From Agrostemma githago (taxonomy: Eukaryota > Streptophyta > Magnoliopsida > Caryophyllales > Caryophyllaceae), in contig OY288250.1 in assembly GCA_958450325.1 (NCBI GenBank), positions 45,792,683 to 45,856,682 on the forward strand: 64,000 nt of DNA, given 5' to 3'. A program made the translations under genes and the position numbers. The notes beneath the pieces were generated by a model. The model saw only the letters and a list, made by a program, of their open reading frames with translations, made no database searches and had not been told where the DNA came from. This document shows, piece by piece, positions 22,711 through 34,246 of the stretch; the first letter of the stretch is position 1; each line of letters begins with the position of its first letter.

Positions 22711-24448
22711 GATATCGTAGTCTAGATTAGTTTTATTTTCTTAGTTTTTTCGAAAAATCTTAAAAATCCCTAAAAATTTGAAAATTTTCACAAAAATCAA
22801 AAAGATTTTCTTTTGTGTCTTTTCCTTTTATGTCGTATATTTGTTGTGTTGTGCGTGTTTGCCTCCCTTTTTCCTTGTAGGTCGCCTAATCACTGTTAAC
22901 GTTGGAAGGCTTTCAAGACATCCGGTAACGCCTTTTTATCCCTTTTTCCTCTTTATCTCTTGTGAAGTTTGGAGGAGAATTGTGATGATGTGTGCTCGGG
23001 TGGAGCTTTGTGAAGTTTTGTGGTTGATTGGTTGCTTATTTAGAATTTTGGGGTGGTGTTTGTTATCTTTGTATGTTTGTTTTGTTTCATTTTGTTTTGT
23101 CGTTTTTGTCTCATTTTATTTCATTTTTGTTGCGTCTTGTTTTTTGTTGTGTAGTTTGTGTCTTGTGTAATAAAAGGTTTTCGAAAACCCGGTTTTGAGG
23201 CTGGTGAGCAAGTGTTTACTTTCCCTTTCTAGTATTATGAATCGAGTCTTGGACTTTAGTCTAGTAGAATGACCCTAAATCAATAGTTTCGTTGGTCCTT
23301 CACCTTGAGTCCACCTAGTCTACTAGGGATTTACTACGAGATTTGCATTTTGACCATTTTGACCACCCATGGTGTGAAAAGGCCTTGGTTGCCGAGTCCC
23401 GTCCCTTAGGTGACCGTGTTCAGAATTGTTTGATTAGTCCAAGTTTCTCCCCTTTTTGTGGGTTTGAAGGGAAAGCGCGCTCCCCACTCACCCATTCCCC
23501 TACCTCCTACACATATCCACAAAATGAAGTTGCAAATTGTTGAAATCTCTTTCCTAGTTGCAAAAAAAGAAATGCCTACAACTCAAATCTAGCCAAAAGG
23601 GCAAAGAAAAGAAAAAGAAAGAAAAGATTGAAGAAAAAGAAAAGGCACAAAAAGCCAAAAAGAAAATACAAAAGAAGAAAAACAAATAGCATAGCAACAC
23701 AAAAAGCAAAAAAAATAAAATGCAAAAGAAAGAAAATGCCAAAGAAAACCGTCTCACAAAAAGATTCTCACCCACTCAAAATAAGCCTTTTACCGACTAT
23801 TACCGTGAAGAGCCTACCAAAGGACCGAGTCCCTAGGAAGGATGATAGCGGTAATGGTCGTTCTTCCCTTATTTTGCAATCATATCCACCTTTTTACTTG
23901 GACTAGTTGAGCGGTTTTGAGCATGGGACGACCCTCTTGGCTCATCGCTAAAAGGGGCGGGGTCTCACTTACCTACAGTGTCGACTAACACCGTGGTTCA
24001 TCCTTTTTCCATCCCGCCGATCGTCCCGTAGTACGTTCTTAGAAGATTAGGAGGACCTAGGTAAGTTACCAACATTTTTATTGCTTTGTTGTCATACTAT
24101 TAGGGTTTTGTTCATTTCGATTTTTGTTATTAGCTTGGGAACGTTGTCACTTGCCTCGAGTCCTAAACCGGTGCTTCTTTCACCGCCTTGTAGAAGGAAG
24201 CGGTATTTATTTCTTTTTAGGTGCAACCGATTACTTGTTTGTTTGTATGTTTGTGAATGTGTTTTTGTGTCCGATTGCATCCACAGTTTTGTCACAAGAC
24301 CTTACTTGCCTTGCGGAGTGCACTTTTCCTCTAAGTGTACTCGCGTGAGTTGAAAGGGCGTAAGGTGCGCTAATACCCGCTCGGTTAGTAGTCTAGTACT
24401 TTTAGTTTTTAGTTAGTTGGTGCTTACTCGAGGGCGAGTAAGGGTTAA

Positions 24449-24460
24449 GTGTGGGGGAGT
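24449..24460 (+). other. Terminal polypurine tract of element C
   Basis: AGTGTGGGGGAGT directly abuts the TGATAAG start of the 3' LTR. It primes plus-strand DNA synthesis in LTR elements. Confidence 0.85.
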
Positions 24461-26103
24461 TGATAAGTGTAAAGCCTATTCTGTTGTGTTGGGTCCCGTT
24501 TTCCCTTGTGAAATCGTTCTTTGGAGCGGTTTCTGGGCTACTCATGCTTCCTCTAGTTTGTTTTAGGTTCCCAAGACCATTCATAGAGAATTGGAACGAT
24601 TCCGACTCGTTTCATACACTTTTGGAGCCAATGAAGAGAAGGAACGATCACTCGGTGCCTTGGATTCGATCCCGAGACCTTGGGACCCATTCCCGAGCCC
24701 CTTAGACTCGATCCCGAGCTCCGAGAATCGATGAGAAGCCCATGAGAAGCCCATGAGAAGCAAGGAGCTAAGGGACCTTAGAGCTCTTATTGGAGGCCTA
24801 AAGAGCCTTCCCGACCGAGACCAAGTGCCCTCTTGGTCGGGAAGGAGTGCACATTTGAGGAGGCTGCTGTTTAGGCCTTCCCGGCCGAGACCATGAACCG
24901 TCTCGGTCAGGACCGGCCTTCCCGGCCGAGACCAAGTGCTTCTCGGTCGGGACGGGCGAGCTGCAGCACGAGACTTTTACTTTCATTCTTCTTCACTCTT
25001 GTAACCTTATAAATACCCTTTCTTTGTAATGTTTAAGCACCAGAGACTCCTCTACATTACTCTAAACCCTAATTAGACTCTCTTCAACCTTAGCTTAGTT
25101 TACATTAATCTTTTGTTAATCTTTGTCAATCTTAGCTTAATCTAGATAGTTAATCTTGTATTAAGAATTCTCTTGAGGAATCCATCAATCCTTGACAACT
25201 TTTGGTGGAGATTTTTGGGTGTTCTTTTAATACAAGTTCTCATCTTTTTCATTCTCTTGTAGTGGGTATAATCTCTTTTCTCTTGTTCTTTGTTTAATTC
25301 TTTCAAGTTTTAATCTTTACATATTGTTTATTGTTCTTGTTAGTTCATAATGGATGTTTTGTTATTTATGTTGATTTCTCTTGATAGTGTTAGATTTAGT
25401 TTCATTATGAGTGAGTAGACTCTTTGTGGGGTTAGTAGGGGGATTAAGTGTGGATTATGGGTAATTAGGGTTTGATTAAGGGAAAAGGTGGAATCTTTGT
25501 CACTAGTCACTTGTTGAGCACTCTGTGTGTTTGTTGAATTGCTTGTTTGAGTTGTAGTGGCCATGCTTCTCATACTTGTTTTCTTCTTCTCATCTTGTAA
25601 TCGATTTTTGGTTGAATGCTTATGTTTTGGGTAATACTTTGCATGAGTGTTCGGGTCTAGTCTTAGACAGGAGAGTGCGGACTTAGGCTTTGGCGCGAGA
25701 GCGCAAACCGACCTTAGTCACTAGGTGTAACCTATACCCTTGACCTCCCAATTATCCTACTACACTTATGAACCCGACCTAACCCTACTCCTTCCCATAT
25801 TTGATCTATCCATCCCTTTAGTCATCATTTCTCTAGTTTACTTGTTTCATTAGTCTTTAGTTGTTTCTTTTAGTCCTTGGTTTACCTAGTACATTGTTAG
25901 TCCACTTTCATCACCTTCAACCATCATAGTTTGTCAATTATCATCTTCTTTGTGTTTGTTTGTGACTTAGCCTTGTTATTAGGTTGACCTAGTCTAGACA
26001 CCTATAACCGTCTCCGTGGACACGACCCGACTTACCGTAGCTACCGTTAGGATTAGTTGGACTTTACTTGATCGGTGGGGGACGCGGCGAGAACCTACCA
26101 TCG
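24461..26103 (+). repeat. 3' LTR of element C
   Basis: Starts TGATAAGTGTAAAGCC and ends CCTACCATCG; the terminal A of the 5' copy is G here. 1643 bp. Contains palindromes 24806-24956, TATAAATA at 25008-25015 and the U5 motif near 26006-26045. Followed by CCCTA (26104-26108). Confidence 0.9.
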
Positions 26104-27891
26104 CCCTACTCACGATTTGGAGTTGGCTGCTGTTGTTCATGCTCTCAAGATTTGGAGACATTACTTATATGGAGTGAAGTGCAAGGTGCATACTGACCAT
26201 AAAAGCCTACGATATCTCTTTACGCAGAAAGATTTAAATGCGAGACAGAGACGTTGGGTTGAATTAGCCAGTGACTATGATTTGGAACTGGTGTACTACG
26301 AGGGGAAGGCTAATGTTGTGGCAGATGCCTTAAGCAGAAAGAATATTCATGCCCTTGTTTCTCATCCTTGTCTACCTGAAGAGTTGGCTCGTAAATTTGA
26401 CAAGCTCACAATAGGTGTGGAGATGGACGGTGATGATGAGTGTGTTAATGCCCTGGTTGCTGAACCTGCTTTATTCCGAGAGATCAGTGAGAAGCAGTTG
26501 TCGGATTCATTTATTGCTGGCATTCGAACCAAGATGGGTCTAGGTAAGGCTGTTGACTTCGCCGAAGATTCAAACGGTGCTTTGAAGTTCAAGGATCGTT
26601 GGGTCGTTCCTGCTGATGAGGAATTAAGGAAGCAGATTCTAGATGAAGCTCATAAGACTCCTTATTCCGTGCATCCTAGAGGTGATAAGATGTACAAAGA
26701 CCTGTAGCTGCAGTTTTGGTGGCCATATATGAGAGACGATATTGCTGCTTATGTAAGTGCCTAACTTGTCAACAGGTGAAGTTCGAGCATAACAGACTTG
26801 GTGGTTTGCTACAACCATTTACTGTGCCTGAATGGAAATGGCAGTGTATCGCGATGGACTTTGTTATGGCAATGCCTAGAACCGTTAATAGAAGAAACGA
26901 TATTTGGGTAATAGTTGATCGTTTGACCAAGTGTGCACGCTTTGTTCCTATTCGTGATACCTGTAGTTTGGAAAGGCTTGCTGAAGTATATGTTGCTGAG
27001 GTGGTTCGACATCACGGCGTGCCGTTAGAAATCGTGTCTGATCGAGACCCGAGATTCTGTTCTAAGTTCTGGAAGGCTTTGCAGAGTGCTTTGGGAAGTC
27101 AGTTGTTGATGAGTACTGCTTTTCATGCTGCGACTGACAGCCAATCTGAGAGAACTATTCAGACTTTGGAAGATATGCTCCGTGCTTGTGCCCTGGATTT
27201 TTAAGGTAGCTGGGACCGACATTTACCGTTGGTTGAGTTCTCCTACAACAATAGTTATCATGCTTCTATCAAGATGGCTCCGTTTGAGGCACTTTATGGT
27301 CGAAAGTGTCGTAGTCCTGTTTGTTGGGATGAACCTCGAGAAGTGAAGACCTTAGGACCTGATTTCTTAGCCGAGACTGTGGATGCGGTGCAGTTGATTC
27401 GTTCCAGAATGAAGGTTGCTCAAGATCGTCAGAAGTCTTATGCTGATGTGCGTCGAAGACCCCTTGAGTTTGAAGTTGGTGACCTGGTATTTTTGAAGGT
27501 CTCGCCGATGAAAGGTGTGAAGAGATTTGGGATAAAGGGTAAGCTTAGCCCTAAGTTTGTTGGACCATATCCCATAGAGAAAATCGGTGTTGTGGCATAT
27601 AAGCTGGAATTGCCCGCTTCTATGGGTAAGGTGCATGACGTGTTCCATGTCTCTCAGTTGCGTGGGTACGTTAGTGATCCCGAACATGTGATGAAACCTG
27701 AGGTCCTCGAGTTAGAACCAGATTTGACTTATGAAGAGAGACCTATTCGTATCACCGATAGAAAGGAGAAACGACTAAGAAATAAGGTTGTTCCCTTGGT
27801 GAAAGTTCTATGGAGGTGTAATCGCTTTGAGGAGGAGACTTGGGAGACCGAATCTTCGATGTTATCCAAACATCCCCATCTGTTTGAGTAA
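26104..27891 (+). pseudogene. pol: Tekay RNase H (rest), integrase and chromodomain of element B
   Basis: RNase H resumes at the CCCTA (THDLELAAVVHALK ... HTDHKSLRYLF ... VVADALSRK). A TAG lies at 26705. A four-base loss in an AAGT repeat near 26754-26758 shifts the frame inside the integrase zinc finger. The core keeps all three acidic residues: MDFVMAMP (near 26852), SDRDPRF (near 27037) and SERTIQTLE (near 27145). TAA at 27202 breaks it again. The C-terminus ends with KVLWRCNRFEEETWETE (near 27800), the chromodomain-type tail that directs integration of chromoviruses to heterochromatin. Stop at 27889-27891. Confidence 0.9.
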
Positions 27892-27969
27892 GGTATACTC
27901 ATTTCCTTTCTGGTCTCTTTTCGTTCCTACAAGTTTCGGGGACAAAAATTTTTTTTTAGTGGGGAAGGT
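27892..27969 (+). other. 3' untranslated end and PPT of element B
   Basis: A short spacer with a T run, then AGTGGGGAAGGT just before the TGTAACACCC of the 3' LTR. Element G has the equivalent AGTGGGGAAGAT on the minus strand at 50972-50985. Confidence 0.8.
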
Positions 27970-30542
27970 TGTAACACCCGCTATTTTACTAAAATAAAAC
28001 CGACTTTTGTTACAATTATATTGTAACTCTATACTATATTCCGTCAATTTCGATATCAATTCCTATCTCGTTTATATCAACCCGTAATTATTTTGGACCC
28101 GAATCGAGTCCAATATTAAGTCTTTTGGAGCTAGTCGGTTTTGGTGACTTTTGTTTACTCTTTATAATATTATTAATCTTGGTTAATCTATCTTCTTTTT
28201 ATTAATCGTGTTAACTAGCTAACTACTCCTACTCTTACTCGGCTACTCCTACTCCTACTCAAACTATTCCGTAATCTTGGAAGTAGTGGGTTGATAGCAA
28301 ACTCTTAACTTCCCTCTTTTTATGGTGTACGTGCATGAGTTGTTATCCAAGCACAATACAACACCTCCTCTACATATTATCACATGTATACGTTCATTCA
28401 TTGAATCCATTTTGTCCAATATACGTAAACTTGTTCACCCTTCTTTTCCCTTTCACAAAAGCGTGATCTCGTTGGTGATCTAGCAAATTTATCCTCTTAT
28501 TCTCACACAACTGTCCTACGCTCTTGCTTCTTGTCCTCCCTCGTTCCGTTCTAAACTCAGGGTAATTCAATTACTCTTAATCCGCGTAGTTATTAATTTG
28601 TAGAATAGTTTTTATATGGTCGTAAAACCAAATATGTGTACCGTTTTGCAGGCTATTTGGAGGATCCCGAGGCAGACGAGTACATTGTCGATTCAGATCT
28701 CGAAGACTAAACAAGGTAACAATGATGGCACGACTCGGTATTGCGTGATATATGTGTCGTAGTTGCTTGTAGTAATATTTAAAAATCGTATTTTTACTAA
28801 TATACATGTTTTACTAAATTATTATAATGATAGTTGTAATCGATTTCTCACATGTTCGTTGTTTCTATCGTTTTTAATGTTACAAATCGCATGCTATAAT
28901 TTGTCATGCATCGAATCTACTAAAATTATTATAAGGTCGAGACTAAAACGTACAAATAATAACTTATCACTTAATTTTCGTGATTTTTAATATGAATCAC
29001 CAAATTGGAAGTTTTATTGTTTTTAACATAATTACAGCATGTTTCAGAATTGATTAGTGTGTTTGTACGATTTATTAACCCTGTTTAAAATTTTATTTTT
29101 GAAAATTTTGAAAATAGACTACTGTTTATTATAAGTCTATTATACGTATGTTAAATTTCGTAAATTAATTCTAAGTAGTTTCGTCACAATAAATCGTTTA
29201 TGAAACTGTGACGGATTAGTTCGCAAATCTGTCAGTTGTTGTAAAACCTAATTTAAAACCTATGATAAACTTTGAATTTAATTTTTGTAATTTACGTACA
29301 TTAACTTTAAAGAGTCTAGTTAATGTTTCTAATTGGATTTGTTATAAAATAAAATTTAAACGTGTTTTATTAAAGAAATAATATAGGGTGTCGGATTCTG
29401 ACAGTTTATAAAATTACGAATAAAAGCCCCTGTTAAGTTAGGAATTTCGATTTTCTCCAGAAACAAAAGTTGTATTTAAGCCTTTAAAGTTTTCAACCTC
29501 ACTGATCTTATGTCGTTTTGATTTTTTTTGATTTAATTATGAATTTTATAGTAAGACAGTGCAAATCTGAAAAAACTGTAAATTTGTAATTTATTACTCA
29601 TATGTTAAGCGATTTCTAATAATAATAACACCTATTTTGGAGAGTTACTAGTTGAATAAAGTTTATATCTTTGGAAGGTTACTATTTTGGGAATATTTAA
29701 GATATCTTTGGATAAAATACTTATAATGGTTTGAATGTGGAATAATGTTGGTAATGAGAATGTACAGTATATAAGTCTAGGATATGTGGTATTGCCATCA
29801 GCTATATGGTCAGTGTATTTGCGTCAGGGATACATTGATTGTAGAACTGGGTATCGTTTATGCTCGGGAGTCATGCGCATGTACTTAGGCTAGGACCTCG
29901 CTGAACGCAGTCCTATTATAGTTTGAGTTGTTTGGTGAGAGGGCTTAGGAGTCGCTTCGTGGGCACTGAGTTCCTTAACTAGTGAGGCTTAGGAGTCGCT
30001 TTGTGGGCACTGAGTTCCTTAAATAGTGACACTTCGGTGTTTTTTTGACATATCTCTAGTAGTAAAAGCTGTATTGATCATCGGTTTTATATTCCATTAT
30101 TCGTTTTGACGCCGTTAGGCTGCTGAATTGTTTTCAGGTTTTGAATCTATTTTGATATATATAATGTTTTGAGTTTTAATCTATTTTCTTATATTATGCT
30201 TCTATTGCTTATATATTATGTAATATGGCTGGGAGAACTGTCTGAGTTGCTCCCCAATGAATTGTGGCTGTTATGTTTAACATGGCAGGTTACTTGTTTT
30301 GCGGGATCGGGTTTAAGCTAGCGAGTAGTCATGATCCTACTCATTTATATTATTGTTAATGTTGTTTCTATGGATTGCTTTACCGGATTTTGGAAGTTTT
30401 ATTTTCGCCCTTTTTAGGAAAAGTGACATTTGTTTCAGACTTACCTTTTGATCATACAATAATCTATTAGACATCAATGTGTTTCAATCCCATCGACAGT
30501 GATTCCGCCACTGTTTTGCATTAGATTTTCTAGGGGATTACA
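27970..30542 (+). repeat. 3' LTR of element B, full length
   Basis: TGTAACACCCGC ... GGGGATTACA, 2573 bp. AT-rich and non-coding. It carries the 1.75-kb segment missing from the 5' LTR. Near 29940-30040 is a tandem duplication of about 59 bp (GGCTTAGGAGTCGCTT ... GAGTTCCTTAA, twice). Confidence 0.9.
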
Positions 30543-30544
30543 AT

Positions 30545-30555
30545 TGGTATCAGAG
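30545..30555 (+). other. PBS-like sequence attached to the 3' LTR of element B
   Basis: TGGTATCAGAG follows the 3' LTR end by two bases, exactly as at the 5' end; homology stops at the next base. A 3' LTR should be followed by host DNA. Confidence 0.7.
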
Positions 30556-30651
30556 TAATTATTTTTTTACGGGTTTCCGCCACTCATTTACATTAGTTAT
30601 TTTCTTACGGGTCTTGCTTGAGGACAAGCATGGGTTCGGTTCGGGGGAGTT
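30556..30651 (+). other. End of element A internal region with terminal PPT
   Basis: T-rich sequence, then GAGGACAAGCATGGG and TTCGGTTCGGGGGAGTT next to the LTR start at 30652. Same layout as the PPT of elements C and H. Confidence 0.75.
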
Positions 30652-31811
30652 TGATGTGTCGTGTTTATATAGCGTTATTCCCTCGATTCCGTTGTCTTTT
30701 CCGGTCGGAACGCGCTCCTTAGAGCCGTTTCTTCTAACATTTTGCTTTGAGTGAGTGTTTTTGTAAATTCTACACGATTTCAGGTCTTTATGTGCATTTA
30801 CACTCATATCGGGTTAGAAGAACGATCCCGAGACAAAACCTGTGCTTCAGAACGTCTAGGCGAAGAAGAAATGAGAAGTGTCGATTCATTGGGCCATGGA
30901 AAGCGGCCGATTACTTCTTCTATTAATGTTGTGCGCGCCAGCCTGCCCTGACAGGCCGCCTGCTGACCGGCCGGCATGACACAAAGGCATTTTAAGCTTG
31001 ATTTTATAGTGCGCTTCGGCCCTTGCATGTGACAGGCGGCCTGCCAGCCGGCCGGCATGCACACTCAGCTTATTTCCGCCTATTTTGTATAACTAAGGAA
31101 TTATAGTTTGATTATTATCATCACTTTTCATACTTAGAATTTTTACATTAGAAAACTCGTGACTCTTAGCATTCTAGCACTCGGTTTCAACTCGTACTCG
31201 ATTTCGGTAAATTCGTTTATGCAAATTTTCAGGTTTATATTTTAATCTTCATCGTGAATTACTTAGTTCGTCGTAATTTTCTCTTTTTACATTTCGTCGT
31301 TTCGTTTAGTTCGCTAGATTCTTGTTCGTTTATCGTTAGATTTATTTGCTTCACTTTTTATCATGAATTCCACGTATGCGATTTGTTGTTTCGTAATTAT
31401 CATGCGTAGCTAATTTTCTCGCTAGGGTCGAGGGGGATCGATGGATTATTATACGATTATGTTGCTTTGATACTAAATTTATAATTATGCTAGTACCATT
31501 TTCGCGTGTTTTATTTGTCGATTAATTTGTTAAAGGCCACAACATTTTAATCTGTTTGGGAAATTCTAGTTCTTGTGCGAAACCCATGACCTTAGTTTTC
31601 ATCTCATTGTTAGATTCGATTATTTATTATCGTATTTTTAGTAGTCTGTTATATATTTTCCATCAATCAATCGTTTAGAGCATTTTAGAATCGCCATAGC
31701 TATTAGACGAATTTAACCGCTTCCCTATGGATACGATACCTTACTTGCCGCTATCTTCTGGTTAGTAGCATTAGGATTATCTTGATTGGGTGAGACGGCT
31801 TAACCTATATC
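30652..31811 (+). repeat. 3' LTR of element A
   Basis: TGATGTGTCGTG ... CCTATATCA, 1160 bp. It contains the GC-rich palindromes at 30939-31061 (GGCCGCCTGCTGACCGGCCGG and variants) and the U5 motif at 31716-31740. The 5' LTR is not in the window. Confidence 0.75.
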
Positions 31812-32877
31812 AACTCCACATTTTGCAATCAAGCTTCTTCATTAGTCTAGATTTATTTGAAGATTAAGGGGTTTTGCAAAGATTTGGGGACAAGATTCTT
31901 GTATTTCTTCCTCGAGCTTCATATTTATGTTAATCTTCATCTTCTTCTTTTGAGTTTTCTTCCATAGTTGGTATTTTGATTTCCTCTCACTCCTTAATTA
32001 GTTTCCTCTTTAATTTCTTCTTACTCTATTGTCTGCCTTTGTTTTCTTTATGTTTAAATTGTTTAAATCTCCATTGTTGGTACCTTCTCATTTTCTCTCA
32101 CCTTTGTTTATTTCCTTCATTTTCCTTCCTAGTATTTGTGTTCATTTCTTTATTTTGCCTTGTTGTTTATTTCCTTATTGGTAGTTGCTTTGGTAGTATT
32201 TTCCTTTTTATTGTGTTGGATTACATTTCATTCCTCTTGATCAATATGCATTATCTTCCTCTTAGCCTCCTTGTTATTTACTTTGTTGTGCTTATTATGA
32301 CTAGTGAGTATATTTTTAGTTAGGGGGTTAGGGGAGGAGGAACCTTAGATTTGGGTCTTCTTTTATGAGGATTATTGCATTTGTGGTGGTTTGTCTTGTA
32401 TGAGATTATTGTGTCTTGTTGACTTAGCCTGATCAACTCAGTTAGCTTGACTCACTCGAACTAATATGGGGAAACTCGGGGTTTGGATAATCTTGTCTTG
32501 AGACCTTAGCTTCCTCGTCGCGAAAGCGGATTCAGGCTAGGTTGGGTAGGGAAACGGAAAGGTGGCTCCTCCCTTTATTTACCTTGTGATGATTTTTGTG
32601 ATTCTTGTACCCTTGTCTTTAGTTTTGACTCCCCGACTCCCCCTAATGCCTTTCTTATCATTGTTTATCATTCCTAGTTATTTAATTCGTTTAATTAGTT
32701 TACTCTACCTTGCCTCAACCCCCCTTTTTTAGACCCCAACCACAATTATTCCTGGACTTAATCGATTACATTTCACTGCTTCCCTGAGGTTCAACCCCGA
32801 CTTGCCACTACTATATTGTAGCTAGTTGGGACTATAAATATTGTTTGCATGCGTGTTAACGACAGCGCGCATCATCA
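31812..32877 (+). repeat. Fragment of another Athila/Tat-type LTR (R-U5 part)
   Basis: Begins abruptly after element A and ends GCGCATCATCA. It has the long pyrimidine-rich leader typical of these LTRs (31880-32300) and the U5 motif at 32777-32810, 101 bp before its end. No PBS follows; minus-strand sequence begins instead. I infer that element A inserted in this LTR, or that the LTR is broken here. Confidence 0.6.
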
Positions 32878-32891
32878 ACCAATAACAAATC

Positions 32892-32927
32892 CTCTCCCAC
32901 ACTTAAATCGGACATTGTCCTCAATGT
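32892..32927 (-). promoter_or_regulatory. Internal polypurine motif of region J
   Basis: On the minus strand: ACATTGAGGACAATG, then TTTAAGTGTGGGAGAG. It is the same motif pair as in A, C, D and H. Confidence 0.6.
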
Positions 32928-33036
32928 TCAAGAACTAAGAAGGAAAAAGAGAAACGGTGGGTAAAGAACTGACCTTTGAATCTTGTTCTCGTACCTATCA
33001 TCTATTGTGATTTCTTGAAACTCACTAAATATTTAC

Positions 33037-34175
33037 CTACACACAAAACAAAAACACACAAGCGAGCAAATAAATATATATAAATTGTACCAACACCTCT
33101 AAGCAAAGTAGTGAATTTCCTAAAAAATTGGTCAAAGACCTCATTAGCTTGTCAAACAAGCTAGACCAATCATCATCAAAATGGTCATAATGAATCAATA
33201 TTAATAAGTATGACCAGTAGTAGATAAAAGGGGTAAGAAGTACGGGCTGACGAAAAGAGCGGAGGCCAATATATCTCTTAACATGCCACCAGGGGACAAT
33301 CCACCTAATAACGATCCCTTCATCGGCATGCAGACGAGAAACCCATTCGTCTTCGATGCCATTAAAATCCAGAAGGGGTACTACGCTCCGCATGGCAAGT
33401 CTCTTGCAGTTGTAGCCTTCGATGAACCGAGGTGGCTCGATTAGACGTAGTCTCTCCTGTAGCCAAACCTGCAAGAACCGATATAATACATGTGTCACAA
33501 ACTTTGAACTAGGACATCTTCGAATAAAGTCAAAAAGTTACCCCATAACATACCTGCAAAATGACCCTACAACCGCGAAATGGAGCACGATGAATGCGTG
33601 CGCGCGTGTCAAGACCCATTATAGTCTCATCCAAAATGAGCTAAGAGGGTGATCACCCGTGTTCCATGTCCATTAGAACGAGGGTTACCCCAACCGGCTT
33701 GCACCGATGCATCCTCGAACAAATAGTAGCACACTATCGCAATGCTAAGAGCACGCTTACGAGCTAGAGGTCAAACACAGTGAGAATCCTTTCGCGAAAA
33801 TTCCATGACTAGGTATTCCAAGTTGATGTCATCTTCACTAAAGAAACACTCAGCCTTTTCCGGCAAGGAAATGTCTTAAACCGACGAAACCGCTCCACGG
33901 GAACATCGCCTTGAACTGGGATAAAAGGGCGAAATGATTGTCACCCACCAATTGCGTCTATCTCCTCGGGCAAAGGGCACACGTCACTCCGCGGAAATGC
34001 AAATACATGATACTTAGCATTCCAAAAGCGCGAACACGCGTTTAAGAAGTCATCTTTCACCTTAATTTTTCTTTAACGACGTAACAACGAACAAACCGTC
34101 ACTCAACAAATCTTCAAGTTCACCTATCTTGAAAGAATTCATCCAATCGGTCAAAAGACGACCGAAACCCGACAT
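33037..34175 (-). pseudogene. DUF7745-like ORF with one intron, decayed
   Basis: On the minus strand the ATG is at 34175-34173 (MSGFGRLLTDWMNSFKIGELEDLL). After a frame change comes FWNAKYHVFAFPRSDVCPLP, a pattern of plant DUF7745-type proteins found in retroelements. The last exon (33468-33037) reads VWLQERLRLIEPPRF ... RWIVPWW and ends near HYDHFDDDWSSLFDKLMRSL. An 85-bp intron lies at 33553-33469 (GTATGT ... TTGCAG). Several stops and frame changes make this a pseudogene. Family assignment is by pattern memory only. Its place matches the third ORF of element A. Function unknown. Confidence 0.45.
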
Positions 34176-34246
34176 GACTCAAAACTCAAGAGAAGCTATC
34201 AAGACACTTGGGTTTTAATTATGTCTAAAAAAGAGCACCCATAATC

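Larger units (their letters stand above)
21455..24448 (+). other. 3' region of element C, no RT or integrase
   Basis: Almost 3 kb without a credible long gene. It holds the palindrome cluster (21742-21909), a TATA-like sequence (21963-21973), a C/T-rich leader, two tiny ORFs (22111-22131 and 22128-22157), the internal polypurine motif (22677-22710), a T-rich stretch (22780-23170), an A-rich tract (23560-23760) and the terminal PPT. Element D has the mirrored counterpart at 61788-64000. Confidence 0.7.
16371..26103 (+). mobile_element. Element C: young gag-protease-only element of the Athila/Tat LTR type
   Basis: 5' LTR 16371-18004, tRNA-Asp PBS 18008-18025, gag (18231-19888), gag C-terminus plus protease (19889-21454), a long noncoding 3' region, PPT at 24449-24460 and 3' LTR 24461-26103, flanked by CCCTA. 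There is no RT, RNase H or integrase anywhere between the protease and the 3' LTR, so C cannot replicate alone. The two LTRs are near-identical over long aligned stretches, so the insertion is recent relative to the other elements. Confidence 0.9.
12720..30555 (+). mobile_element. Element B: Tekay/Del-type chromovirus, split by element C
   Basis: 5' LTR 12720-13546, tRNA-iMet PBS 13549-13560, gag-protease-RT-RNase H-integrase-chromodomain (13749-27891, interrupted at 16371-26108 by element C plus one TSD copy), PPT near 27956-27969, and 3' LTR 27970-30542 followed by a PBS-like TGGTATCAGAG (30545-30555). The LTRs match closely except that the 5' copy lacks about 1.75 kb. The coding frame has at least six breaks. 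No obvious TSD flanks it: GATAT before 12720, ATTGG after 30542. Confidence 0.85.
4135..31811 (+). mobile_element. Element A: Athila-like Ty3/gypsy element, 5'-truncated and split by element B
   Basis: In order: gag C-terminus (4135-5360), protease-RT-RNase H-integrase (5362-8950), a third ORF of ATHILA ORF-1 type (9698-11273), a 3' region with an internal polypurine motif, then a break by element B (12720-30555), and the tail with terminal PPT and 3' LTR (30556-31811). The 5' LTR, PBS and gag N-terminus are gone: LTR 1 abuts gag directly. Pol carries several frameshifts and stops, so A is dead. The conserved Athila signature NAITLRSG is in gag and the protease reads DLGAS. Lineage assignment is confident; subfamily is unknown. 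Confidence 0.8.

Noticed and set aside
22778..23170. 130-codon hydrophobic ORF in element C, with a similar minus-strand ORF in element D (63218-63415)
   Set aside because: I considered an envelope-like membrane protein, but the sequence is T-rich noncoding 3' region, lengths differ between C and D, and similarity is at DNA level.
31976..32323. 115-codon hydrophobic ORF
   Set aside because: Falls in the pyrimidine-rich leader of an LTR fragment; low-complexity translation.
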